Assembly: GCA_047495785.1 (NCBI GenBank)
Contig: JBLDXI010000025.1
Coordinates: 2,046,001-2,110,000, forward strand
Length of the DNA: 64,000 bases
Origin: Lepidodermella squamata
Lineage: Eukaryota > Gastrotricha
Reading direction: 5' to 3'
The notes below the pieces were generated by a model, which did not search any database, was not told the DNA's origin, and worked only from the letters and a program-made list of their open reading frames with translations. Both the position numbers and the translations under genes were made by a program. Below, piece by piece: positions 1 to 11,478 of this stretch; the stretch's first letter is position 1; every line of letters begins with the position of its first letter.

Positions 1-843
1 GGCGGTTGGGGCACATCTTCGGGTCCTCATCAGCATTATCAGCCGGGCAGTCGATCTGGCCATCGCACAGGGCATAGTAAGAAACGCACTTCTTATCAGC
101 CTTGCAGTGCCACAGGTAGTTATCACTGCATTGCTGTTCACTGCAGTTCTTCTCATCAGAGCCGTTGGCGCAATCGGCGTTTCCGTCGCACCTTTGCCAA
201 TCATAAGCGCACTTTCCATCGCCGCAGTTGAACTGACCCTCGGGGCATTTGCGAGTGGCACAGCCCTTCTCGTCGCAACCAGTGCTGCAGTCCTTGACGC
301 CGTCGCAACGCTGCTCAGGCATCAAGCAGATCTTATCGGCCTTGCAGAGGAAGTTTGCCAGGCTATCGGCGCAGGTAGTGCAGTTCTTCTCATCGGATCC
401 GTCCTTGCAGAACGCGTAACCATCGCAGCGAACTTGCTTAGGAACACACTGGCCGCTGGCGCATTGCCATTGGTCTTGGCTGCAAACGCAGTTCTTCTCG
501 TCTTCACCATCAACGCAGTCAGCATTGCCGTCGCAACGCTTTTCATCTCCGATGCATTTGCGAGACTTCTTGCAGTGGAAGCACGGACGGCGCAGGTTGG
601 GGCTGCAAGTGCAGGAATCGCAGTTGTCTTCGTCGGTGACTTTATTGACGGTGTAGTTGAAGCAATCAATTACACCGTTGCACTTCAACGAATCGGAGTA
701 GGTTTTCTTGTTGTCGGCGCAGTACCAATCAGCAACAACCACTCCGACTAGGAAAAAATATTTCTGATATCAAATAAGATGAAAGATGACCCGGAAATCT
801 TACCGACAGCAACAAGGAACACGATAACAGCAGGGCTCTGCAT
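1..843 (-). CDS. Secreted LDL-receptor class A repeat protein (3' end beyond window)
   Basis: Exons run 843-804 and 747 down to the window edge, with a 56-bp GT-AG intron. The protein begins with a hydrophobic signal peptide (MQSPAVIVFLVAV, then VGVVVA) and continues as at least five or six cysteine-rich modules. Each carries the LDLa hallmark of paired Cys and an acidic calcium cage, for example CDGNADCVDGEDEKNC and CDGSDEKNC-like cores repeated about every 40 residues. LDLa modules bind Ca2+ and mediate ligand binding in secreted or membrane proteins. No catalytic domain is visible, and what follows to the left of the window could add a membrane anchor or another domain. Codons are GC-rich at third positions compared with neighbours, suggesting high expression. 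The family call is firm and the function open. Confidence 0.9.
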
Positions 844-1328
844 TTCGTTAGTTTAGGAGAGTTAAGCAACAACTGAAAATTCGCAGTGAATCTCAGTCGA
901 CTTGTAGCTGTCATTTATACTTAAACATCGTGTCATCTGTTCAAACAAGTTCCTAAGAAAGTGCGACACATAGCCCAAGAAAAATCATCCCTCCGCAGTT
1001 TTTCAGCTGAGGGTGGTCGCGAAATTATACTGGATGTGATCGTTCTGAAAGCAATGGCAGGTGAAAAAACATTGCTGGGCGGGTGTGATGAATTTCATAG
1101 GATAAGAGCTATTAAAATTATGAGTAATCTTTCATGGCGTGGCAATGTGTCACATCAGTGCACTGATAGGCAAACATTTGCTGCTAGTAAGAAATGCCTC
1201 GACGGTAGATCTGGCTGGCAAATATTTTTAAATACAGTTTTAACTTGTTTCAGCTCGTTTATTCTCAAGTCATTAAACAGAACAATCACAATGTGAACCG
1301 GCAAAAATTAACTTCATAAGGCATGAGA
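844..1328. other. Intergenic, nothing recognised
   Basis: Lies between the LDLa gene start and the 3' end of the Cys-loop receptor. A 111-codon open frame at 961-1296 has no start ATG of note and no recognisable domain, so I do not call a gene. Confidence 0.5.
913..919 (-). promoter_or_regulatory. Possible TATA box of the LDLa gene
   Basis: On the minus strand this reads TATAAAT about 70 bp upstream of the LDLa start codon. The position suits a core promoter with a short 5' UTR. It is only a sequence match. Confidence 0.3.
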
Positions 1329-2893
1329 CTACATTGCATCATCGCCGTAGTACGATTTCGAGTAATTCAGAGGCGCAGATGGCAATGGCGGTGGTGATTG
1401 CTGAACCTTTATCACAAAAGCCGCAATCGGATACAGAATCGCTAGCAGCATGCTGGCGACAAAGCCGACAAAATTCAAGATGACAACAGCGATAACCGTC
1501 TTTGATAGTGGTGGCATTTCGTCTGGCTCGTCCTTTGCTTCGACTTTCTCGCCCAGGGTAAGCTCCGATTGCGTTGGGGATTTCGGTGGTACAACAGCAA
1601 CAGGCGTCAATCTGTTCCTCTTCGCCCGATATTTCTTCAAAAAATGCCATCTGTTGTAGTAGGAAATGATGGAATTTGAGTAAATGTCATGCTTCGAACG
1701 AACCTTAGCCTAATTATACCCCACCATTCCAAACCCTCATCGGGATCGAAAGCTTGCAGCGTGACTACGAACACAAAAATTGTTGCAACTGAACCTCCGA
1801 TAAGAATGTTCAAATATGTTAGAATTAGCGACTGCTGTGAAGACTTGGGTAATTGATCGACAATATAGCCTGCAAAATAGAACGTAGTTAGACCATTTCA
1901 TCAGTTTACTGGTGTTTTACTTTCGACGAATAGATTCGTGAGGAGGATGAAGATTTCCAGCGACGTTCTTTCGACTTGTTTTATTGGAATCAGGTAAACG
2001 ATAGCCTGAACGATCGTCAGTAACGCAATTGGTATCAAAAATGCTTGCTGGTAGAAGGTTGGATTTCTTTTGATGGCGATCCAGAAGTGAATCCGGCTAA
2101 AATATGTGTTGGTCGAAGCTCGGTACAAAGTTGGATAGGCTGTGCTATCTAAAGTTGGATTAGGAATTTATAGGATAATCTGATATCGTATATCTCACTT
2201 ATCAGCTTCCACATCTCATTTTCAGCGAAAATTGACAGCGAAACAGGGTCAGGCTTGTCAGGTCTCAATTTGAGCTTCAGCTCTACAGTTGTGTAAATGA
2301 CCGATTCGATGATAAAGGCGCATCGCCTAAAAATTGACTTCGAAATGACTTAATTGAATAATTTAGATTTCTCACTGATAGTCGAATGGGTAGTAAGTCA
2401 AATCGATTGCGCAACGAGTTTGAACTTTCCCAGTTGGGTGCCACCAAACCTGTCCGTCGTTAGTAAGACGATAGCCGAAGCTATCGCCAGCGAAAATTGT
2501 GTACATATCATCGATACTGTTCACTAGCTGCAAGTCTGGCTTCCAGAGTGTACCGCCAGGAAGTGTCAGCGATTTCACCCCTCCAAAGTCAGCCGAGTCC
2601 CAACTAACAGACGGGTCGACCCACCCCAGTTGTACTCGAACAGTTGACACCAATGTCTCAGCATTTTCGACAACCTCTTGAATTCGGATTAGGAAAAGAC
2701 GGCATACAACTGTAAAAGGGCAAGTTGTGTCGCTTGGATCAGAGCAGCCTGTAGACTCTGGTATTATTGTTTTGTCATAACTTCCAGTCAGATTTTTTGC
2801 TAGGAGTAACGCTGTTTCATACTGCGGGGATAAAGCCAATGATTGGACGAATAAATGTGCACAAACATGAAGAAATATGACTTTTTGTAACAT
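1329..2893 (-). CDS. Cys-loop ligand-gated ion channel subunit (nicotinic-like, cationic)
   Basis: Five exons: 2893-2376, 2326-2199, 2148-1921, 1869-1704, 1650-1329, joining to 453 residues with introns of 49-53 bp. The start is the ATG at 2893, followed by a signal peptide. The extracellular domain has the expected LWKPDL motif and a canonical 13-residue Cys loop around YYPFDYQ. Four membrane segments follow. M2 reads ERTSLEIFILLTNLFVES: Glu at -1', Arg at 0', Leu at 9' and Asp at 20', the pattern of cation-selective nicotinic receptors. It also has unusual acidic residues at 4' and 15'. There is no vicinal Cys pair in loop C, so it is not an alpha-type acetylcholine subunit by that criterion. 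Ligand unknown. It is distant from the two intronless receptors at 32 and 41 kb. Confidence 0.9.
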
Positions 2894-3584
2894 GATTTTG
2901 TTCACTTAAACTAGTCAGTAGTCAGGTCATTAGGGCCTCAGGTGATCGAGCAAAGCTGATTTAGCATTAGAGTGCCTTAGCAACGCCATCCATCGCAAAC
3001 TGTTCGGTTCATAAAATATGCAGAACTCTTGCAAAGAAACAATGAAGCATAACGACCGAGTGTTGATTTATTGGAGTAGGGCCATTACTCATTGGATTGA
3101 ATATTATAAATAGAATGTGCCCAAAGCAGGCAGTTTCTTTCCTTCATCGATTGGACTTCAAAAATAATGGCAAAGCAATCTCACAACTGCATATTTTTTT
3201 ATTACAATTTGGGTTTAACGCTTCTTTAATTTGAGGATTTTCAAATCGTAGTGGGAGGAACATGCATATAAGAACAGGACGGGAAACTCTGCAAACTCCT
3301 AGAACGAATTTTGTGAGGTATTAAGCGATCAGCCGAAGAAGTACTGCCTAGGCGCAGTACTCCGTATCGGAAAATAAACAAATCGCAATCGAATTTGGTA
3401 TATTTTGTATTTTTTCCTCAATCGCAAATGAGTTTGCGCGCAAATCTTCCAGCTGTTGTTGATTGGTATGAAACACAACCGGCAACTAGGTCTGCAACAA
3501 AATGAGTATCAAAAGGCATAACAGTAGTGAGAGTACTAGCGGGGTTATCAATTGGAAAAACTCCTTATTTTTCTGAAAAATAAT
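2894..3584. other. Intergenic, divergent promoter region
   Basis: Separates the start of the Cys-loop receptor (-) from the start of the pseudo-astacin gene (+), so promoters for both probably lie here. I see no clear TATA box, repeat or RNA gene. Confidence 0.4.
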
Positions 3585-4829
3585 ATGCTCTGGATTGTTG
3601 TAGCACTTGTTGCTGGTTATCTTATAGCCGGGCTTTTCTACCATTTCTTCATCAACCGAAATCCAGAAGCATTCGGAGCTGCTAAAAAGCGTAGGAGCAA
3701 TGATAAAACCAGTCAAGTTATTGAGGATATTTCGTGAGTGTGAATTCAATCCTTCTTTACCCAGGAAGAAATTGTCAATATTTTTAGGTACGCCCATCCA
3801 TCTAAATCCTTTTTAATATGGCCGAATGGAATTATACCTTACTGGATTCACGAAGTTTCCTTCAACAACGCTGGTTCGCCTCACCTTATCGAGAACATTA
3901 AAGCCGCAATCGATGAGATGAACAACAAAACTGTGGTTCACTTCATCCCAGTCGATTCGAATAATGCCGGAAATTTCATTTGCTTCGAGTATCACGCCTC
4001 GAATAGCAACACATTCGTCGGTCGGGTGAAGCGAAGGAATCAGATCGTCAACGTTACGGACGATATGGGGGATGTTTCAATGATCCTCCATATGTTAATG
4101 CACGTGCTTGGATTCACTCATGACCTGCAACGTGGCGATCGGCGGTTGTACATCACATCTCGAAATCCAGGAACTGACGAGACAATTGTGGGAAAACTTG
4201 ACGAAGAAGGCTGGCATTACGTTACGTTGGGCAGATTGGACAATAGATCTGCTATGAATTACCACTGCAGCCGTTATGGAGACGACGATGATGAAACTGT
4301 TATGCAGCTCAGATATGAAGATTCGCATAACGAAAGTATGCAGACTTTTCTATCGAATTTGAGCGTGACAGATATTCGTGCGATCAGGTACTTGTACTCC
4401 ACTCCGACTTGCACTTTTGACGCTTTTGATGGAGAGAGATTCCCTCAAGCTATGAAGGAATGCATTACTTGCTGGGGTGAACGGGCGAATTTCGCCGTAT
4501 GTCTCTTCTGTGCTGAAATTCATCATAAAGACCACGATATGGTCTACTTGAGTCTGGAGCGAATGATGGCGGCAAGGTGTGAGAATGTCTGCGATTGCGG
4601 GCGTAGTCGGCATCGGCTTCAGTTATGCACCCGGGAAACAATCGGAGACCAATTAACAACCCAAGCTCGTTACAGCTGCAGTGAATGTAGCAAACTGGAT
4701 TTATGCTTGAGCTGCTTTCGGAGATGCCACCACGGTCATCGCGGGGCGAGTCGGAATTACATATCTAAAGATTTTGCCTGTGAGTGTGCTTATGGCTCTG
4801 AGACTCACCCCTGCCAAGCTCAACATTAA
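3585..4829 (+). CDS. Membrane-anchored pseudo-astacin with two UBR-type zinc fingers
   Basis: Exons 3585-3733 and 3788-4829 (396 residues; 54-bp intron). The first in-frame ATG, after a stop at 3537, starts a hydrophobic segment followed by a basic KKRR stretch. From residue 60 (IWPNGIIPYWI) the protein matches astacin (M12A) metalloproteases. The zinc motif at 151-161 is HMLMHVLGFTH and the Met-turn at 204-208 is SAMNY. The three zinc-binding His are kept but the catalytic Glu is Met, so proteolysis should be lost. The two conserved astacin disulfide cysteines near GDGCYSYVG and GCVSLG are also missing. From about residue 255 two Cys/His-rich units follow in UBR-box order (CxxC, CxxC, HxxH, CDCG or CEC). 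UBR boxes read N-degrons inside cells. Secreted versus cytosolic topology is undecided. A polyadenylation-like AATAAA follows the stop. Confidence 0.85.
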
Positions 4830-4864
4830 ATAATAAAATTTATTAATAATTTTTCTCAATTTTA

Positions 4865-5566
4865 TTAACATCTGTAGCTGCCTGGTCTTTGAGGTAAACG
4901 TTCAAGATCGAGAGTGCTGAAGTTTCGCTGATTCTCAGAGTACCGTTGGCCTAGTTCAGTATGTCTGAATCGTTTGAGACCTGGAGTTGAGGCGACGAGA
5001 TCGTCCTCCTTCGGCTTGCAGCAGACCTTTTTACAGTAGTTGATCAAAGCCCAGATGATGAGACACATAACAGAGGCTGTGATTGATCCTATTCCTATCC
5101 CCATAAGGACAGAGTACCTATTAAGGCGCCATAGCTCGCAGTTGTTGTGCATTACAGGCATTAATGCTTTTGCCTATAAAACATCATTAGAATATGAAAG
5201 GAAACTGAGAAAACGGGGTCGAAATACCAGATTTATATCCGTGGCTTGCTTCTGAGGGCAGCCATTTGGTGAGACATCCTGCCAGCATTTGACGACTTCT
5301 GAGATGTAGTCGCACATAGCATCGATTCGACGAATTTGCTCGATGACGTCACTGATATCAACAGACGATGAGGACGCGTTAACCATGCCAATGAGCGCCA
5401 TACTCCGACCACCCAGCGTCTGAAAATCTGGCCTAGCTTTCAAGTTGGAGGTAAGCCGTTCGCATTCTGCTAACAACGTCACATCGCAAATCGCCTCTAC
5501 TTCGGTAGAAATCACCTTAACAAGACAAGAGGAGATTGCGATGAAGAATAGAAATTTCTCGAGCAT
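4865..5566 (-). CDS. Small single-pass membrane protein, cysteine-containing ectodomain
   Basis: Exons 5566-5228 and 5173-4865, phase-0 intron of 54 bp, 215 residues. A signal peptide (MLEKFLFFIAISSCLVKVIS) precedes an ectodomain with cysteines in the pattern CDV, CERL, CDY, KCW, GCP and NNC. A transmembrane helix follows (GIGIGSITASVMCLIIWAL), then a cysteine- and lysine-rich juxtamembrane CKKVCCKPKEDD and a short cytoplasmic tail of about 50 residues. The CC pair next to the membrane could be palmitoylated. I do not recognise the ectodomain family. It lies tail-to-tail with the pseudo-astacin gene, only 35 bp apart. Confidence 0.8.
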
Positions 5567-6126
5567 ATTTATGAAAATGTTGTTTTCAGCCGGCTAAATT
5601 TTTGCGAGCGCGTGAAAGAGATGCGTGAAGTTTTGGCGCTTGTGAGGCCTCTTGTTTCTGGAACGTGAGGGTTCTATTCAGGTGTCAGTTTCAAGTGCGC
5701 GCTTTCAGCATTCAGCTGAGCGCCAAGAGGGGTGTTATCGTTGAGACCGTCGCATATTTTAATTCATCGTGAAGCCACTTTGTCCAATTTGTCTTAAAAA
5801 CTCCAAGTGCCGGGAGAATTTTGCGTGTACCAGTCCTGTGGCGCCAGAGTATTCTTGATCGAGCATGATGTTAGATTTTTTTGAATGCCTTCGAATTCAT
5901 AAATGATCAAAATAATAGTCAAAATATTCAAACATAGTGAAATTTTGGAGAATTATTACCTAAGATCGAAAATCGTTAGGTTTAGAGTTTAAAATTATAT
6001 AAATAAAATATGCGTGCCAAGAAAAAATGTATCCCACGCTCAGCCTACGCGAGATGTGTAACTTTCAGATATAAAACAAGCATCGTGTGCACAGCTTTTG
6101 ACAAGATAGAAAAAAAATCAACAGAA
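5567..6126. other. Intergenic, divergent promoter region
   Basis: 560 bp between two divergent genes encoding a membrane and a secreted protein. AT-rich in its right half. No repeat or RNA gene recognised. Confidence 0.4.
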
Positions 6127-7412
6127 ATGTTACGCTACATCAAGCAGGTTTGAAAAGCAATTGCTTGCTCATGTTATTTCCTCAAATTGTGATTATTTCA
6201 GGGGCTTGCCAGTATTATTCTCGGCTTTGCATGGATTCAGCTATCACTATGCCAGTCATGTTGTAGCCTTCAGGGACAGGCATCTCCAACTATCAATCCG
6301 TCCAGTTTTCGCAGCCGGTCGACGGCTTTTCAGTTATTCTCAGATGTTAAAGTTACATGCAACGGCAGAGTTACTGGATGGAACTTCATCTCACGAGTTG
6401 CAACGGTAAATGGGCTCCATCTATCGATATGGCGTTTGGTCAATGGCGACAGCAAAACCTATCGCCTTGTCGGAGAAACGAAGATCGACAATTTCGCTGC
6501 TCAGCCGAATGCTTGGAATTCTTATTTAGTTGAAACGCCATTTTCTGTCCGGAGTGGAGATGTCCTCGGAGTTTATTACGATACCGCGACTGCCAGTGAT
6601 TCAAATGCCGCTTTCGTTAGTGCCTCCGAGACTACAATGTCTGCCGGTGAAAAGGACGGCCTTGTTTTCACTCGAACGTACATCTCAGTGGTTGGGGCCG
6701 ACAGAATCTTCGACTCGGGAAATGACAACCCAGTTTACTCGTTCAATAACGCTGGGGTCGATTTTAGAATACCGGGGGTTCAGGTTACCATTCAACAAGG
6801 CTCTGGTAGCGTGGTTAATGTGATTGATTCGCCTGATGGCGTGTGCAAGTCCCCAGCATATGATAGCGTTTCTGCCAGCCCATCGTTGTACCAGTCAAAA
6901 TCCACCCTTTTACAACTCCTCACAGGCTCATCCATTGGATGTAGCGGCTGGTTAGTAGCTTGGAACTACATCTCATCTACGACCACGGTTAATAACGTTT
7001 TACCTTATAAATTGAAGTTAGTCCTATTTATGTTTCGCAGATTAACGGATTATACCTTTCCATATGGCGAAAAGTCGCGATTACGGATGCTGTACGAGGG
7101 GATGACCCAAGTTATATCTTCAGGCTGATCGACAGCGTTCCGCTGAACAATGTTGGTGCATCGCGAAACCAATGGAATTCATACTCTCGATTCTCTCCTA
7201 TCGCAGTTCAACAAGGCGATGTGATAGGTAACAACTTATCTTGCGCTCCCATAACGAATTATAAATAAACTGCAGGAATTTTCTACGACGATTGGAAACG
7301 CAATGCTAACACTGCTGTCATTCCTCACGTAGAAGGGTCTCAAAGGGTTGATACTACGCCGACTTATGTTTCTCTAATTTCAGCTGATGATGTCTTCAAA
7401 AACAGTTGGTGA
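6127..7412 (+). CDS. Secreted protein with two copies of an unknown beta-rich domain
   Basis: Exons 6127-6147, 6202-6987, 7041-7227 and 7276-7412 (376 residues). The first exon supplies only seven residues, and the signal peptide is completed in exon 2 (GLASIILGFAWIQLSLC). The rest is two similar units of about 150 residues. Shared landmarks are GW..(I)S...(V/I)NGL(H/Y)LSIWR, then NAWNSY or NQWNSY, then a hydrophobic (S/Q)GDV(L/I)G(V/I)(Y/F)YD block. The alternation of hydrophobic and polar residues suggests beta strands, as in carbohydrate-binding jelly rolls, but I recognise no known family. The donor at 6987 was chosen because it aligns the second unit with the first. Likely extracellular; function unknown. 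Confidence 0.8.
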
Positions 7413-8159
7413 AGCTGTTTCCTTATCAAATTTCTGTTGTATTTTTTTTTCAAGGACTGGTGACATTCGCTAACTTGCCGACTGACTCGAGACAGCACGC
7501 GCTGCAAGCAGTAGTTTGGACAGGAAGTGACCCAAGTAGCGGCCGATGGAAAAGTACTGGATGTTGAGAATGAAAATAATACTGAATTGTCATTAATTCT
7601 CAGTGACAAAATTCTATTCTAATAATTGAAGCTTTTTTGAAAGCTGTCTGAAATATTTCTATAAATGGGTCTGGTACAGGAAGTCGTACAATCGACTGTT
7701 TTTTAAATTTTCGGCCTCGAAAGCAATTGGGAACAGGTCACCGAGTTCTTAGGCATTTTGCAAACAAAAAGTTGGATGTTGGATGAATTATTCACAGTTT
7801 ACTTTCCTCAAACGGAGTTCATTGTAGCATTAATTCTCATTCGTATCCAAAAAGCAATGCTTCACTCGCCATTAGTTAATAATGAATGACGTTGCTATGG
7901 GAAACATCAATCAAAGCCTGACGTAGTCGCATTTCACACACACCTATTAATGGTCAGATTTTCTTCACAATGAAGGCCTATTCCCTTGAATACGCTGCTT
8001 CTACATGGATGTATTCTTGCCCCTCTGTTTTTTAATAGATCAAGCTGTGAATAGGGCTCAAATCTCGCGGGAGCACGAGAAAAAAGCAGCTTCTTTAGTA
8101 TTTTCACGAATCCTCACACCCGTCTGCTCTTGAAAGGGACCACTCGAAGTCGTCAAAAA
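7413..8159. other. Intergenic, nothing recognised
   Basis: No open frame with domain character, no tandem repeat and no RNA gene seen. It must hold the promoter of the pseudoprotease-propeller gene. Confidence 0.4.
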
Positions 8160-10644
8160 ATGCTAGTTGCCCTCAGCAAAACGAACCGCCCGCAGACAGC
8201 TTCAGCTGACTCGATGATGAACGAGTTCGATGTAGCAGCGTATCAGCAGAAAATGGTCGAAGCTACCCAATCGATCTGCCGGTTGTCGTATCGCAACTAC
8301 AAAGGTGAATTATGCCGAGCGATGGGCTTCCTCCTCGCCATCAAATTACCCATCAAAGGCAACGTATTTGGCCTCATGACAAATGGAACTTTCCTGCCTC
8401 GTCACATCCTAGAATCGAGCCGATTCTTTTGCTTTGACATGGAATTCGATGAGTCACTGACAAATATGAAGCAGCATACGATCACTGTTGCTCTACATCG
8501 AGATATCGAAAGCTTTTACACATCGGATCTGAAGCATTTAGATGTAACTTTTGTAGAATTACGGCCTCAAGTTCAGCTGGCTTTCGCTGCGAACAACTGC
8601 GTGTTCCTTAAATCATCCGAGGAAGCTTTCCCTCCAACGGACCAAGACATTCTGATCGTCGATGAAACACTGAATTTGGCGAAATCGCGAATCTCGAGCA
8701 GTGGACGAATGCCGTCTGAACGACAGCTGACAAAGTTCGGTATGATCGGATCGCCGGTTTTGAACGACTTCTCTTTCAGTGTAATTGCTGTTGCGAAAAC
8801 GGGGGACAAGTTCTTCAAGAATGTGGCGACTGATCTTCGGTCAATTGTTCAGGATATTATTAAGGAGGGATTGAAGTTAGTCCCTCTGCCGCCCCCACCT
8901 CGGAAGTCTGTCATTGACAAAGAAATAACTACCATAGATGCGGTGAGTTCTATTCTAAATTCAGCTGTTCATCTTCTGATACTATTCTCTCGCAGACTAA
9001 AGGAAGATTGGCCCATATCAGGGACTCGGTTGTTATTCCTTTCGCGATGCGAGCATCCATTTGTGCTCGTTTGAGAAGTATGACAGAATTAAATTAATTT
9101 TAATGGTCGTGATAAAATTTGTTTCCAGATTTTCTAATACTCTCTGCTGATGATCTGCTTTCTTGCTCTGATGATCAAGTTAAGAGAGTCTTCCCGGAAG
9201 ATAGCCTTCAAAAGGCTGTCACTAAATGGCAAAAAGCCATAAACAGGAATCCGGTATGATTTTCCTATTATAATATATCGTAAATACAGCCGAATGGTTA
9301 CCTTTGAAATAGGATGAACAACTTAGAAAGGAAACAAAGCCACAGCGTAAAATATTGATCAATGGCTACGCTGCCAAACGAATCATTAATTGCTTCAGAA
9401 ATCCATTCAAGGTGAGAAATACACTTTGACTTGAATGATAACGTTACTTTTGGTCCCTCTTATAGCCTCGTTCTGGTGTTCGAACTTGCTTGAGCGATCC
9501 TCAATTTTTCTCGTCGCTAGGGAAATCGCCTAAAACGAAACTCTTCGAAGCTCCCTGCTACATCCGAGCGATACTTAACATCCCAGAGCAGCCGCCTCAA
9601 GACTCAAAAAGCAAACCGGGTACACCTGTCATCCTGATTCTTACCGCTGAAGGCCACGTGATCGCTCTAACAGCACTTGACTGGTCTTTCCGCTGGAAAA
9701 CTCGCATTTCCCTACCGGAGCGGGAAAAATTAGACGCGGAAGATCGAGAAGAAAAAGAAAAAGAAGCTCCTCAGCCTATCGATATAGTTTATGCTGTTTA
9801 CGACAACATCCTAGACAGCTTGTACATAACATGTGGCGACAGTAATATTTACCGGGTGAAGCTGGCTACCTTGAAAGAAGCAGCTAGATCGCACCATAAA
9901 TCAAAAGGCCAGAAGACGAGACCTATTGTTCCTTTGAAAACGCTTCTTGACTCAACAGCAACTGGTGGGAGGTGCTTCTGGGGACTTTCGATCGACGTTA
10001 GATCAAGACTTCTCTTCGCTTGTGACAATGGAGGGGCAGTCAATGACATTTCAGTCTGGAAGCTGCCTACCCCGGTTGAGACATCGCCGAAACGAGCAAG
10101 TTTAGTAACTCCGATGGAGCTTATCGCTTCGTTGAAGGCCGATTTCTACCCTGCATTCTGCTCGTTTTTCACCCCGACTCGAGAACAAGCTGAAGGCATC
10201 ATTGGAAAAGAGAATCTAGTAAATGCAACCAATTTTCTAGTTTTAGCAATTAGCGACTGGCGGATGAGTAGAATCGAGTTATTCGCCGGTCCCTTGATTG
10301 AAGATGAGGAAGATCTGGCCAACACTGAACTACGTCACATCAGCACTGTGGCTAAGAAAGACACGGCTAACCCAACGCGACCTGGTTACATCTCAAAACC
10401 CTGTGAAATTACGTTCGATGAAAATGGCAACTTGATAGCAGCTGATCAAATGAATAACCGAGTTTTAATCTTTGGACTCAGCAGTGATGGAGGTGACGGC
10501 AGGCCATTGAAATGTGTTTGGTCCTCGAAATCTATTAACTGCGTGGTCGAGAGATTTGCGTTGGCTGTTACGCCTAATACCGGTCGCCCGGCTCTTTTGA
10601 CCCATGCTGATTATAACACTCTAGTATCTTTCGAATCGTCGTAA
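8160..10644 (+). CDS. Pseudo-trypsin domain fused to an NHL-like beta-propeller
   Basis: Exons 8160-8942, 8996-9077, 9129-9253, 9313-9411 and 9466-10644 (755 residues). The N-terminal 250 residues follow the layout of trypsin-like peptidases of the cytosolic NNHVL type. FGLMTNGTFLP stands where GLLTNNHVLP is usual, DVTFVEL where the Asp strand is, and GMIGSPVLN where the nucleophile motif GxSGSPV is. Catalytic His is Thr or Phe and Ser is Ile, so it should be inactive. A helical linker of about 110 residues follows. The last 390 residues resemble a propeller with strands such as GLSIDVRSRLLFACDNGG and EITFDENGNLIAADQMNNR. The same propeller is on the kinase at 58.6-61.2 kb. No signal peptide, so probably cytosolic. 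A further upstream exon is not excluded. Confidence 0.75.
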
Positions 10645-11309
10645 TAGAACTCAGAGCTTCCTTTAAATTGATTATCACATTGAGTAGTAAAATGATATAC
10701 GTTTCGCCATAATATCGGGAATGTTTTTGTTACCCCTGGTGCGCTAGAGAGTTAATGTTTACCTTTCAGAAGCGCCGTATCTTTTACGGGCAACTTGCAC
10801 GGAAAAATAACTCAACACCTATGCTCGATAAACGATAACATCACGAAGCCATGAGGCGAAGAAAGCCGATTACTTGGATAAAATGAAGCACCCTGTTATG
10901 AATTTCACATTAGTGAATCCTTTAGAATGCATCACTGGCTAATTTTACTGATACTTAACGGAAAATCAAGAATGCATGACGAGAAATCCGGCCTGATTGT
11001 TTGCATTCATCGTAGGTCTCTGAAGGCCTAAATAGCAACTTAGCGTTCACTCTACTTTTGATCGCTCTCACTCAGATTATCGAACGAAAACAATGAGTCC
11101 ATTGATTTTTCAAGATCGCTAACGGCCGCCTCGCATGCGTTGGTCCCAACGGAGCGCGCCTTAGAGATGACCTCCATTAATAATCGATTTAGGCCTCCTC
11201 AACAATGCGAATCTTAAATTACGCCATTCCTTGCCGTTTCTTGATTTCCCCTAAGTTGAATTTATTTTCATAATTTTTTCAGAGATTAATTCGCGTTAAT
11301 TCATCCATT
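10645..11309. other. Intergenic, nothing recognised
   Basis: 665 bp upstream of the first potassium-channel exon, so probably holds its most distal promoter. No repeat or RNA gene recognised. Confidence 0.4.
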
Positions 11310-11478
11310 ATGGCTAACTGGGCTATGGTGTCGGGAATATCGCGGCGCCGCTCGCATAAAGCAAAGCAACAGCCGCACGCCCACCCGGCCCAACTTAACG
11401 CTGATCAATCGGCTGCTCCCGCCCCATTCGACCAGCCAGCGCCGAGTGTGCGCGACGAATTAGCCAGAGTTTTTAAAG
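11310..11478 (+). CDS. Alternative first exon A of the Shaker-type channel
   Basis: Encodes 56 residues starting MANWAMVSGISRRRSHKAKQ and ends in phase 1 with a G before GTATCT. That is exactly the phase needed to join the common exon at 12779. The hydrophobic start followed by a basic cluster is what a Shaker N-type inactivation ball looks like. The exon use is inferred from phase and position, not shown by transcript data. Confidence 0.55.

Noticed and set aside
107-751. Long plus-strand frame of 214 codons over the LDLa gene
   Set aside because: Antisense shadow. The minus strand encodes a signal peptide and regular LDLa modules with a spliced intron.
3486-3797. Minus-strand frame with a hydrophobic C-terminus opposite the pseudo-astacin exon 1
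   Set aside because: No start context or partner, and the plus strand splices cleanly into a recognisable domain.
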